Positions 16,646-24,021 of a stretch of DNA of 29,411 nucleotides are shown here, in pieces. The notes under the pieces are model-generated. The model was not told the DNA's origin. It saw only the letters and a list, made by a program, of their open reading frames with translations, and did no database searches. Position 1 is the stretch's first letter; each line of letters begins with the position of its first letter. The stretch is from CAZPDM01 sp964585305 (GTDB lineage Bacteria; Planctomycetota; Uabimicrobiia; Uabimicrobiales; JABWCH01): contig CAZPDM010000055.1 of assembly GCA_964585305.1 (NCBI GenBank), positions 1-29,411 of the forward strand, read 5' to 3'. Made by a program: the position numbers and the translations under genes.

Positions 16646-16942
16646 ATGGCCGAAATGACTTGGAAATACGAAGCTTTAATAAAAGAATATCAATTGAAAT
16701 ATGGTTCAAGTATATTAGCTCGAATACAGAGTAAAATTACTCGCAAAGGAAAATATATTGTAACAACGCTGATTTCAGGAATTTATTTTGGACAAAAGAT
16801 ACAAAAAGAATTGCAAGAAAAAAAACATGAATGGGTTGCGTATCATAAAAAAGTAAAAGATCGTAATGCCAGTGAAATATATATTGGGCGCAAAAAAGAT
16901 GAAGTAGCCCGCTTTATTAAAGCGAGGGAAAACGAGGCATGA
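16646..16942 (+). CDS. Small basic protein translationally coupled to birA
   Basis: A 98-residue Lys-rich protein with a strong SD (AAAGGAAAGAG) before the ATG. It has no signal peptide. A moderately hydrophobic stretch (YIVTTLISGIYFG) lies in the middle, and the rest is highly charged helix. I recognise no family. Its stop overlaps the birA start (ATGA), so the two are made together. Function unknown. Confidence 0.7.
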   Translation: MAEMTWKYEALIKEYQLKYGSSILARIQSKITRKGKYIVTTLISGIYFGQKIQKELQEKKHEWVAYHKKVKDRNASEIYIGRKKDEVARFIKARENEA

Positions 16943-17721
16943 ACCTATTTATTCCTCAAACCCAAGAAATTTTGCAAAATAATTTCCCTGAATATACTTT
17001 TGTATTTTTAGAAAATATTGATTCTACTCAGCTAGAATGTCAACGTCGTTGGGAAAATGATTCGCAACGGCGTTGGTTAATTTTAAGCAATCAACAAACA
17101 CAAGGACATGGTCGCTATGGTAGAACTTGGCAATCTTCTCCTAATACTAACATTTATATTTCTTGGATACAATCAAATTTTTTGGGAAAGAAAATTGCTT
17201 TTTTAAATTTATGGTGTGGTATTCTTCTTTTCAAGGCAATCTCTAGTTTATATGGAAAATTTCTTTCTGGATTGACTTTGAAGTGGCCAAATGATTTGTA
17301 TGTTGGTTCTAAAAAAATAGCAGGAATACTACTCCAAATGTTGGACACAGAATTTCAAAATATTATTGTTGGCATTGGAATCAATGTACATTCTAATATT
17401 GAACAAATCCCTGATACTGCAACATCTATTTCTCTTGCTCTACAGCAATATTTTTCAAAAGATTTTAATAACCAGACGCCTTTACAAATTACTCGTTTGG
17501 ACATTATACAGAATTTACTTGCTTATTTTCAAAAGAATGAAACAAATTCACTAGAAAAGATTTTGCAAGAATTCGAAGAATGTAGCCAATACAGTCGCAA
17601 GATAAATTACAACTATAGTTGTTATCAATATTACTATTCAGGAATGCTACAAAAGCTGCATTCTGATGGAACTATAACCATCTTGACTGAACAAGGCGAA
17701 TTGGTACATTTAAAAAATTAA
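16939..17721 (+). CDS. birA: Biotin--[acetyl-CoA-carboxylase] ligase
   Basis: 260 residues with the catalytic core of biotin protein ligase: DST (28-30), QGHGRYGRTW (55-64, the biotinyl-AMP loop, usually GRGRxGRxW), LKWPNDLYVGSKKIAGIL with the catalytic Lys, and VGIGINV. A small C-terminal SH3-like domain ends the protein. It attaches biotin to carboxyl-carrier proteins through biotinyl-5'-AMP. The N-terminal helix-turn-helix of repressor-type BirA is missing, so this is a monofunctional ligase. The His at position 57 replaces the more common Arg. It starts inside the stop of the small basic gene. Confidence 0.93.
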   Translation: MNLFIPQTQEILQNNFPEYTFVFLENIDSTQLECQRRWENDSQRRWLILSNQQTQGHGRYGRTWQSSPNTNIYISWIQSNFLGKKIAFLNLWCGILLFKAISSLYGKFLSGLTLKWPNDLYVGSKKIAGILLQMLDTEFQNIIVGIGINVHSNIEQIPDTATSISLALQQYFSKDFNNQTPLQITRLDIIQNLLAYFQKNETNSLEKILQEFEECSQYSRKINYNYSCYQYYYSGMLQKLHSDGTITILTEQGELVHLKN

Positions 17722-17746
17722 ATATGACATTTAATGAGGAAAAATT

Positions 17747-18727
17747 ATGGAATACCAAAACTTAGGTACTTCAGATATTCAAATATCTAAAATTATCATG
17801 GGTACTTGGCAAGCTGGAAAAACCATGTGGACAGGTATTCAAGATGAGTCAATACAACAGGCTTTACAGAAAGCATTAGAACTTGGAATCACGACTTTCG
17901 ATACTGCTGAAATCTATGGAAATGGTTACTCGGAAAAAGTGCTTGGCAAAATATTTAAAAACAACCGTAGTCAGGTAATTATTGCTAGCAAGGTTTTTTG
18001 CAGCCATCTTCAACAAAATCAAGTTACAGAATCTTGCAATCGTTCATTAAAAAATTTACAAACTGACTATTTGGATCTATATCAAATTCATTGGCCTTCA
18101 GGAGTTTTTGCAAGCAGATTTGTTCCTATTTCGGAAACAATGACAGCACTAAATAATCTTAAAGAAAAAGGAAAAATTCGAGCCATTGGTGTCTCGAATT
18201 TTTCTTTAGCACAGTTGAAAGAAGCTATGCAATATGGAAAAATTGAAAGTATCCAACCTCCATTTTCTTTGTTTTTTTCGCATGTAGCAGAAGAACTGAT
18301 TCCCTTCTGCGAACAAAATAAAATTTCTATTTTAGGATATTCGCCTCTTGCTCAAGGACTTTTGACAGGAAAATTTGGTAAAAAACATAGCTTTTCAAAA
18401 GAAGATAATCGTGCCTTAAATAAATTATTTCAAAAACCGCACTTGGATCATGCTCAAACAGCTTTGCAAAAATTGCAACCCATTGCAGAACGACATAATG
18501 TTACTTTAGCAAATTTGGCAATTGCATGGGTGCTAGCACATCCCCAAACATCTGCAATCGTAGGTGCGAGGAATTCAACTCAAGTTGCTGAAAATGCTTT
18601 GTCTATCAATCTTAAACTTACTCCACAAGAAGTTGAAGAAATGAAACAAATTGCTACTGTTGTTACTAAAGCCTTAGATGGCAGCCCAATTATGTGGGGA
18701 GAACCAACTAGTCGAAGAAGAGAATAA
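17747..18727 (+). CDS. Aldo/keto reductase
   Basis: 326 residues, the typical length for the family. The catalytic tetrad is visible: Asp52 and Tyr57 in FDTAEIYG, Lys82 in ASKV and His115 in QIHWP. GVSNFS, the segment GYSPLAQGLLTGKF and a C-terminal SAIVGARNSTQVAENA NADPH-binding segment complete the TIM barrel. It reduces aldehydes or ketones with NADPH, and the physiological substrate is not evident. It lies 25 nt after birA with SD TGAGGA, and a GC-rich terminator follows, so it closes the operon. Confidence 0.95.
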   Translation: MEYQNLGTSDIQISKIIMGTWQAGKTMWTGIQDESIQQALQKALELGITTFDTAEIYGNGYSEKVLGKIFKNNRSQVIIASKVFCSHLQQNQVTESCNRSLKNLQTDYLDLYQIHWPSGVFASRFVPISETMTALNNLKEKGKIRAIGVSNFSLAQLKEAMQYGKIESIQPPFSLFFSHVAEELIPFCEQNKISILGYSPLAQGLLTGKFGKKHSFSKEDNRALNKLFQKPHLDHAQTALQKLQPIAERHNVTLANLAIAWVLAHPQTSAIVGARNSTQVAENALSINLKLTPQEVEEMKQIATVVTKALDGSPIMWGEPTSRRRE

Positions 18728-18731
18728 ACTA

Positions 18732-18758
18732 TAAAAGGCGGGATTTTCCCGCCTTTTA
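18732..18758 (+). terminator. Intrinsic terminator after the aldo/keto reductase gene
   Basis: A 12-bp stem TAAAAGGCGGGA/TCCCGCCTTTTA has a TTT loop (18744-18746). The descending arm ends in TTTT. It lies a few bases after the stop codon. Confidence 0.88.
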
Positions 18759-18794
18759 AAATATAATAAAAAAAAAGTTAATATGTTATCTAAA

Positions 18795-18930
18795 TAGTCA
18801 GTCAACTAATTCTTTGGACATTAAAAAAAAGTGCGAGAAATTGCTAACGTGCATGGACTAGTGCACTAGGATAAGGAAAATATGTCCAGCAATTTAGTTG
18901 ACAAACCACTTAGCTGACATTATGTCAAAG
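18795..18930. repeat. Inverted- and direct-repeat cluster in the only long intergenic gap
   Basis: The gap 18728-19136 has no ORF of note. GTCAACTAA (18801-18809) and GGACAT (18816-18821) face ATGTCC (18882-18887) and TTAGTTGAC (18894-18902), making a 21-nt arm with 17 matches. A competing 8-bp pairing joins AAATTGCT (18838-18845) with AGCAATTT (18888-18895). TTAGTTGACA (18894) recurs as TTAGCTGACA (18910), and TGACAT-t-ATGTCA (18915-18927) is a palindrome. It could be a structured small RNA, repeated operator sites or a decayed miniature element. I cannot decide between these. Confidence 0.45.
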
Positions 18931-19005
18931 AGAAAATAGTTCTTTTTGTTTAGTCAAACAAAAAAACTGCTAATTTGCTTGCCAAATAAAATTTATAAAA
19001 AATGC

Positions 19006-19034
19006 TTGATTTTTTTGTTTTTTTGCTTTAAAAT
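19006..19034 (+). promoter_or_regulatory. Probable efp promoter
   Basis: TTGATT (19006-19011), a 17-nt T-rich spacer and TAAAAT (19029-19034). It predicts a leader of about 95 nt before the efp start, containing two hairpins. Confidence 0.55.
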
Positions 19035-19043
19035 AAATTAAAT

Positions 19044-19107
19044 TTTACGACATATACTATCACTATTTTAGAATGTCGTAAACATCCTAATTTAAAGTAG
19101 TTAGGAT
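19044..19107 (+). promoter_or_regulatory. Tandem hairpins in the efp 5' leader
   Basis: A perfect 10-bp stem TTTACGACAT/ATGTCGTAAA (19044-19053 and 19073-19082) is followed at once by ATCCTAA/TTAGGAT (19084-19090 and 19101-19107) and TTTTG. The second hairpin is weak but terminator-like. The SD GGAGA lies 16 nt further on. It could be an attenuator or a binding site for feedback control. Confidence 0.5.
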
Positions 19108-19136
19108 TTTGTAAAAAAAATATGGAGATTTTTTGA

Positions 19137-19703
19137 ATGATTACTAGCAACGATTTGCGCAATGGAATGACGATCATTTACAATGGTGTTATCCATGAAG
19201 TTATTGACGCCCAACACATCAAACCCGGTAAAGGACATGCTTTTGTTCGCACTCGGCTGAAAAATTTGGTAACAAATAGCCAGTTTGAATATAGCTTTCG
19301 TGCGAAAGAACCCCTTGAACAAGCTATCGTTGAGAAAAAAGAATTGAAATACTCCTATCGAGAAAAAGATTATATCTATTTCTTAGATAGCTCCAATTAT
19401 GAACAAATACCTGTTCCTATTGAAAAAATGCAAGCTTTATTAGAATACCTTAAAGAAGAAGAATCTGTATATTTTACTTTTTATAACAACGAAGTTGTTG
19501 AAGCTTACTTACCAGAATTTATGGTATTTAAAGTTACCGAAGCATTGCCGGGTGTTAAAGGTGATACAGTACAAGGCGGTACAAAACCTGTTACATTAGA
19601 GACAGGAAAAGTAGTACAAGTTCCATTGTTTATTAACGAAGGCGATATGCTGAAAATTGATACTCGTACAGGTCGTTATGTAGAACGCGTTAAATGCGGC
19701 TAA
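19137..19703 (+). CDS. efp: Elongation factor P
   Basis: 188 residues, the usual EF-P length, with three beta-barrel domains. The tip loop HIKPGKGHAF carries Lys32, the residue that is modified in many bacteria and reaches the peptidyl-transferase centre. The C-terminal signature (GDTVQGGTKPVTLETG, IKIDTRTG-like LKIDTRTGRYVERV) is intact. EF-P rescues ribosomes stalled at polyproline stretches. No EpmA, EpmB or other modification enzyme is in the window. A good SD (GGAGA) precedes the ATG. It appears to be transcribed from its own promoter with a structured leader, and a hairpin separates it from hypB. Confidence 0.97.
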   Translation: MITSNDLRNGMTIIYNGVIHEVIDAQHIKPGKGHAFVRTRLKNLVTNSQFEYSFRAKEPLEQAIVEKKELKYSYREKDYIYFLDSSNYEQIPVPIEKMQALLEYLKEEESVYFTFYNNEVVEAYLPEFMVFKVTEALPGVKGDTVQGGTKPVTLETGKVVQVPLFINEGDMLKIDTRTGRYVERVKCG

Positions 19704-19713
19704 CTTTCTAATT

Positions 19714-19743
19714 AAGAGTGCCAGGGAAATCCCTGGGACTCTT
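19714..19743 (+). terminator. Hairpin between efp and hypB
   Basis: Stem AAGAGT-g-CCAGGGA / TCCCTGG-g-ACTCTT has one G/G mismatch and a 2-nt loop. The T-tract is weak (CTTTGACAATTTTA), so it may be a leaky terminator or a processing site. hypB begins 25 nt later. Confidence 0.65.
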
Positions 19744-19767
19744 TGACAATTTTAGGATGGTAATTCT

Positions 19768-20586
19768 ATGCCTGAAATTCAAGTAGCAAAAAGTATATGG
19801 GAAGAAAATGAAAAGATTGCAGAGGAAAACGCTTTAGAGTTTGCAAAAGCAAAAGTTTTTGTCATCAATATTATGAGCAGCCCGGGTGCTGGAAAAACAA
19901 CACTTTTAGAAAAGACTTTATCATATTTTGCTAAAAAATTACAAATAGCGGTAATTGAAGGAGATTTGCAAACTACAAGAGATTCCGATCGAATTGCTGT
20001 TTTAAAAATCCCTGTAGTTCAAATCAATACTGATGAAGGATGTCATTTAGATGCTCGAATGGTACAAAATGTTCTTCCTCAGTTTGATTTACCCAAGATA
20101 GATTTGTTATTTATAGAAAATGTTGGAAATTTAGTTTGCCCAGCTAGTTTTGAATTGGGTGAACATAAAAAAGTTGTTTTACTTTCAGTTCCAGAAGGAA
20201 GCGATAAACCCATAAAATATCCTAAGATGTTTTATTATGCAGATGTAGTAATTTTGACTAAACTTGATTTACTTGAATATTGTGATTTTGATCTTTCAGA
20301 AGCTGAAAGAGATATTAAGAAGATCAACTCAAAAGCTGCAATTTTTAAAGTTTCCTGTCGAAAAGAAATAGGTTTGGATAGTTGGTATAAATGGATTGCA
20401 GATAACTGCCAGTCAGCTAAAAAAACTCGCAAGCTATCAGCAAAGAAGTTAGAAGACGCTCGAAATGCTTCAATTGAAAAACTTAAGGAAGCACAAGATA
20501 TAAATTTAAAGAGTATTGAAAAAGTAGAAAAAATAGAAAAAGTTAGGAAAATTTCTGCGAAAAAAATAAAGAAAAACTTGGGCTAA
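19768..20586 (+). CDS. hypB: Hydrogenase/urease nickel-delivery GTPase HypB with Lys-rich tail
   Basis: 272 residues. The SIMIBI GTPase core has Walker A SSPGAGKTT (37-45), EGD (64-66), IENVGNLVCP (116-125) and TKLD. The G-domain metal site is present: Cys92-His93 in DEGCHLDARM and Cys124, matching the conserved C-H and C positions of E. coli HypB. It would insert nickel into NiFe hydrogenase together with HypA. The N-terminal high-affinity CxxCGC or His-rich nickel store is absent. After about residue 215 there is an extra tail of about 55 residues rich in Lys, Glu and Ala, with repeated RKLSAKKL/RKISAKKI segments. No other hyp or hydrogenase gene is nearby. Confidence 0.93.
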   Translation: MPEIQVAKSIWEENEKIAEENALEFAKAKVFVINIMSSPGAGKTTLLEKTLSYFAKKLQIAVIEGDLQTTRDSDRIAVLKIPVVQINTDEGCHLDARMVQNVLPQFDLPKIDLLFIENVGNLVCPASFELGEHKKVVLLSVPEGSDKPIKYPKMFYYADVVILTKLDLLEYCDFDLSEAERDIKKINSKAAIFKVSCRKEIGLDSWYKWIADNCQSAKKTRKLSAKKLEDARNASIEKLKEAQDINLKSIEKVEKIEKVRKISAKKIKKNLG

Positions 20587-20618
20587 AGTAGAAAATTAAA
20601 GGATGAAAGAGTAGAAGA

Positions 20619-22478
20619 ATGGACTATCCTAAATTTAAAAATATTTATAGAATGCTTTGTCATACTGTTACCCAGTATTCTGAACATCCTGCATATTTTG
20701 AGCGTGTATCCAACCAATGGCAATCGATTTCTTGGAAAGATTTAAAAAAACAAGTAGATCGTTTTGCTATGGCTCTTTTACAAAATGGGTTAAAAAAAAG
20801 TGATACCGTTAGTATCTTAGCAAGCAATGATATTGTTTGGCCAATAGCTGATCTAGGAATTATCGCTGCGGGTGGAATTTCTGTTGGTATATACCCTACA
20901 AATTCTGCAGAGCAATGTGCATATATACTCAATCATTCAAAATCAAAATTTGTTATAGTTGATACAGATATTCAATTAGCAAAAATTTTACAAGTTCAGA
21001 CTCAACTACCAAATTTATTGGGAATTATTGTAAAAAAAGAAATTTCAAAAAATGTTTCATCAGATATAAAAATATGGAATTGGGAGCAATTTTTAAGTCT
21101 TGGAGATAAATATCGTTCTTTAGGTTGGAATTGGTATCAAAAAATTGCAAATACTCGAAGTTATGAAGATATTGTGATTATTGTTTATACTTCGGGAACA
21201 ACAGGCAATCCCAAAGGAGCTTGTCTTAGCAATCGCTATATAATTAGCAGTAGCCAATCTCTTTTTCATTTTTCAACGACAACCTTGCAAGAAATTCCTC
21301 AAGATTTAATGAAAAAGCATGAAAAGGATCTTTTTGTTACACTTTCTTTCTTGCCATATTGCCATGTTGCCGAGAGAATTAGTGGCATGTATCACCGTGT
21401 ATATTCTGGGATTCCAGCTTATTTGGTAGATGATCTTTCCAAGCTATTTCTTTATCTTCAAGAAGTTAGTCCTCAAACATTTGGTGGTGTGCCAAGATTC
21501 TTTGAAAAGATCTATGCTAAAATTATGAACGATGTTGAAACTGGAAATGGGTACAATAAAGCAGACTTTCAGAAAGCAGTTGAAATAAATAAAAAGGTTA
21601 AAGAATTGCAACAGCGAAATGAGGCTATTCCTGCTAATTTGAAAGCTGAATATGAATGGGCAGAAGCTAATGTTTATAGTAAGGTTCGTGCAAACTTTGG
21701 CAAACGTATTTTAGTTTGTAGTTCAGGCGCAGCACCTATTCCTAAAGAAGTCCTGGATATGTTTGAATATGCAGGAAATCTAACAATTTTAGAAGCATAC
21801 GGCCTGACAGAACTCATTTGCTGTGCTTTTAATACACCTAAACATCATCGTGTGAATTCTGTAGGAAAAGCTATGTATGGCTGCCAGATCAAAATTGCTG
21901 AAGATGGAGAAATTTTACTTCGTGGTCCGCAAATGTTTAGCGGATATTATGGTGATGCTGTTGCGACTTCTGAAATGATAGATGAAAATTTATGGCTTCA
22001 CACTGGAGATATTGGGAAATTAGATGAAGATGGATTTTTGTATATTACAGGTCGTAAAAAAGAATTTATAAAGACATCGACAGGAAAAAAAATTGCTCCG
22101 CTTTATATTGAAAATTTATGTAAACGAAATCACTTAATTGGCAATGTTATGGTTTATGGAGATTTCCGAAAATATCTTACTGCTTTAATTACACTGAATC
22201 CTCTTGAACTCATGTCATATTCCCAGGTGCACAAAATTGAATTTACAAATTATGCTGCTCTTACACAACATCCAGAAATTCGGAAAATGATTGAGATTGC
22301 GATCAATGAAGTTAATAGCAAGGTTTCTACAACAGAGCAAATCAAAAAATATACGATTCTAGATCACGATTTTTCTATAGAAGGGGATGAAATTACTCCA
22401 ACAGGAAAAGTCAAGCGCAAAGTTGTTAGTGAAAAATATAAAGATATATTTGAAGCCATGTACAAAGACGAAAAATAA
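20619..22478 (+). CDS. Long-chain acyl-CoA synthetase (AMP-forming)
   Basis: 619 residues of the ANL superfamily. The phosphate-binding loop YTSGTTGNPKG is at 190-200, YGLTE at 394-398, LHTGDIG and GRKKEFIKTSTGKKIAP further on, and a late TGKVKRK with the catalytic Lys near the C-terminus. The FLPYCHVAERISGMYHRVYSG segment is typical of FadD15-like long-chain synthetases. It activates fatty acids to acyl-CoA using ATP. It follows hypB by 32 nt on the same strand, perhaps in one transcript, and ends at a strong terminator. Chain-length preference cannot be read from sequence. Confidence 0.93.
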   Translation: MDYPKFKNIYRMLCHTVTQYSEHPAYFERVSNQWQSISWKDLKKQVDRFAMALLQNGLKKSDTVSILASNDIVWPIADLGIIAAGGISVGIYPTNSAEQCAYILNHSKSKFVIVDTDIQLAKILQVQTQLPNLLGIIVKKEISKNVSSDIKIWNWEQFLSLGDKYRSLGWNWYQKIANTRSYEDIVIIVYTSGTTGNPKGACLSNRYIISSSQSLFHFSTTTLQEIPQDLMKKHEKDLFVTLSFLPYCHVAERISGMYHRVYSGIPAYLVDDLSKLFLYLQEVSPQTFGGVPRFFEKIYAKIMNDVETGNGYNKADFQKAVEINKKVKELQQRNEAIPANLKAEYEWAEANVYSKVRANFGKRILVCSSGAAPIPKEVLDMFEYAGNLTILEAYGLTELICCAFNTPKHHRVNSVGKAMYGCQIKIAEDGEILLRGPQMFSGYYGDAVATSEMIDENLWLHTGDIGKLDEDGFLYITGRKKEFIKTSTGKKIAPLYIENLCKRNHLIGNVMVYGDFRKYLTALITLNPLELMSYSQVHKIEFTNYAALTQHPEIRKMIEIAINEVNSKVSTTEQIKKYTILDHDFSIEGDEITPTGKVKRKVVSEKYKDIFEAMYKDEK

Positions 22479-22482
22479 GCAA

Positions 22483-22523
22483 AAAAATGGAATGATAGGA
22501 AAAAAACTTATTATTCCATTTTT
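22483..22523 (+). terminator. Intrinsic terminator after the acyl-CoA synthetase gene
   Basis: AAAAATGGAATGATA (22483-22497) pairs with TATTATTCCATTTTT (22509-22523), 15 bp including one G-U pair, with an 11-nt loop. The 3' arm ends in T5. Confidence 0.85.
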
Positions 22524-22546
22524 GATTGAAATAATAAAAAATTTTC

Positions 22547-22574
22547 TTGCTAAGAAAATATGATATGATACAAT
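22547..22574 (+). promoter_or_regulatory. Probable promoter of the oxidoreductase-diaphorase operon
   Basis: TTGCTA (22547-22552), 16-nt spacer, TACAAT (22569-22574). It lies after the preceding terminator and about 70 nt before the first gene. Confidence 0.5.
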
Positions 22575-22584
22575 ATAATAATAA

Positions 22585-22614
22585 GTACTCGAATTTTTAG
22601 AGTACGTTTTTTTT
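22585..22614 (+). terminator. Terminator-like leader hairpin before the ferredoxin gene
   Basis: GTACTC/GAGTAC (22585-22590 and 22600-22605) has a 9-nt loop and is followed by GTTTTTTTT. It lies between the predicted promoter and the first start codon of the operon, with no gene before it, so it would act as an attenuator of this operon. Confidence 0.6.
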
Positions 22615-22646
22615 CAAATAATTTTATTGCTGGAAGAAAGGTATGT

Positions 22647-22880
22647 ATGCCAAAGGTTAACATTGATCGGGAGCGTTGTAAAGGTTGTGAAATTTGTAAC
22701 AACGCTTGCCCCCAGCAAATTATTAAGATGTCAAAAAACATCAATACCAAAGGGTATTTTTATGCAGAGGTGGTGGATCAATCGAGATGTATTGGTTGTC
22801 GTTTTTGCGCAATTAGCTGCCCAGATGTAGCAATTGAAGTAAACGTTAACGCTGTCCAGTATGTCTATTTTGATTATTAA
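22647..22880 (+). CDS. 2x[4Fe-4S] ferredoxin subunit of 2-oxoacid:ferredoxin oxidoreductase
   Basis: A 77-residue bacterial-type ferredoxin. Cys11, 14, 17 and 21 (CKGCEICNNAC) and Cys48, 51, 54 and 58 (CIGCRFCAISC) form two cubane clusters. It is probably the delta (KorD/VorD-type) subunit that takes electrons from the catalytic subunits encoded next. The SD GAAAGG and frame select the ATG at 22647 over an out-of-frame ATG at 22643. It is the first gene of a seven-gene plus-strand run. Confidence 0.9.
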   Translation: MPKVNIDRERCKGCEICNNACPQQIIKMSKNINTKGYFYAEVVDQSRCIGCRFCAISCPDVAIEVNVNAVQYVYFDY

Positions 22881-22954
22881 ATAAAATTTTGAGATGTTTT
22901 TTAATGATTCAATTTTTTCACCACTACTAAATTTTTCAATAAAAGGTATTGCTT

Positions 22955-24010
22955 ATGAAAAAATTGCTTAAGGGATGCGAGGCAATTGGTGAAGCAGCCA
23001 TAAAAGCTGGTTGTAAAAACTTTTTTGGTTATCCCATTACTCCTCAAAATGAAATTCCGGAATATTTATCCCGCCGTCTTCCTGAAGTTGGAGGCGTTTA
23101 TGTTCAAGCAGAGAGCGAATTAGCAGCCTCCAATATGATCTATGGTTGTGGAGCAGCAGGAATTCGTGTTTTTACATCATCTTCAAGCCCTGGCATAAGT
23201 TTAATGGCAGAAGCCATTTCGTATATGGCAGGTTCAGAAGTCCCTGTTGTTATCGTTAATATCATGCGTGCAGGCCCAGGATTGGGTGGGATTTTACCTG
23301 GACAGGCAGATTATTTTCAAGCTACACGTGGTCTTGGTCATGGAGATTTCCACGTTATATCTCTAGCACCATCTAGTGTTCAAGAAGCCGCGGATCTCAT
23401 GATTGAAGCATTTGATATTGCTGATAAATATCGGAACCCAGTTATGTTATTAGGTGATGGACTTATCGGACAAATGATGGAACCTGTTGAATTTAAAGAA
23501 CGGCCTCCAGTACAATTACCTCCTAAAACATGGGCGGCTTGTGGTGCAAAAGGTAGAAAAGCAAATCAAGTTCATTCTCTTTTCCTTGATCCTGTCCAAC
23601 TTGAAGAACACAATAAAAAACTTCATCGTAAATACCAAGAAATTGAAGCAAACGAACAACGCTGGGAATACTATCATTGTGAGCAACCTTATGATGTGCT
23701 AGTTGTTGCTTATAGCACAGTAGGCCGTATTGCAAAAACTGCAATTGATATGCTTGCAGAAGAAGGTATTTCTGTAGGCTTAGTTCGTCCTATTAGTGTA
23801 TATCCTTTTCCATATAAAGCGATTCGACAAGCAAGTGTTAAAGCTCAAAAAGTAATGGTAGTTGAAATGTCAAGTGGCCAATTGGTAGATGACGTTCGAT
23901 TAGCAATTGCTGAAACAAAACCAATCAGTTTTTATGGTCGTACTGGTGGTATTATCCCAAGCCCAGATGAAATTGCCGATCAAATTAAAATATTGTTAGG
24001 CAAAAAGTAA
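22955..24010 (+). CDS. vorB: 2-oxoacid:ferredoxin oxidoreductase alpha subunit (VorB/KorA type)
   Basis: 351 residues from the ATG at 22955, 8 nt after AAAAGG. A TTG at 22949 is less likely. Typical features are GNEAIGEAA-like GCEAIGEAAIKAG, FFGYPITPQNEIPEYL, QAESELAASNMIYG, SSSPGISLMAEAI and GPGLGGILPGQADY, followed by a C-terminal domain II (VVAYSTVGRIAKTAIDML). With the beta and gamma subunits it performs CoA-dependent oxidative decarboxylation of a 2-oxoacid and reduces ferredoxin. The usual annotation for this subtype is VorB (branched-chain 2-oxoacid) or KorA (2-oxoglutarate). Sequence reading alone cannot separate the substrates. Confidence 0.93.
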   Translation: MKKLLKGCEAIGEAAIKAGCKNFFGYPITPQNEIPEYLSRRLPEVGGVYVQAESELAASNMIYGCGAAGIRVFTSSSSPGISLMAEAISYMAGSEVPVVIVNIMRAGPGLGGILPGQADYFQATRGLGHGDFHVISLAPSSVQEAADLMIEAFDIADKYRNPVMLLGDGLIGQMMEPVEFKERPPVQLPPKTWAACGAKGRKANQVHSLFLDPVQLEEHNKKLHRKYQEIEANEQRWEYYHCEQPYDVLVVAYSTVGRIAKTAIDMLAEEGISVGLVRPISVYPFPYKAIRQASVKAQKVMVVEMSSGQLVDDVRLAIAETKPISFYGRTGGIIPSPDEIADQIKILLGKK

Positions 24011-24021
24011 AGGATATTTCT

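Noticed and set aside
18801..18902. Miniature inverted-repeat transposable element
   Set aside because: The arms are similar, but I see no target-site duplication next to them and no second copy in the window, so the call is left open as repeats only.
19743..19748. TTGACA just after the efp-hypB hairpin as a hypB promoter
   Set aside because: A -10 at normal spacing would fall on the hypB start codon, giving no leader for its SD.
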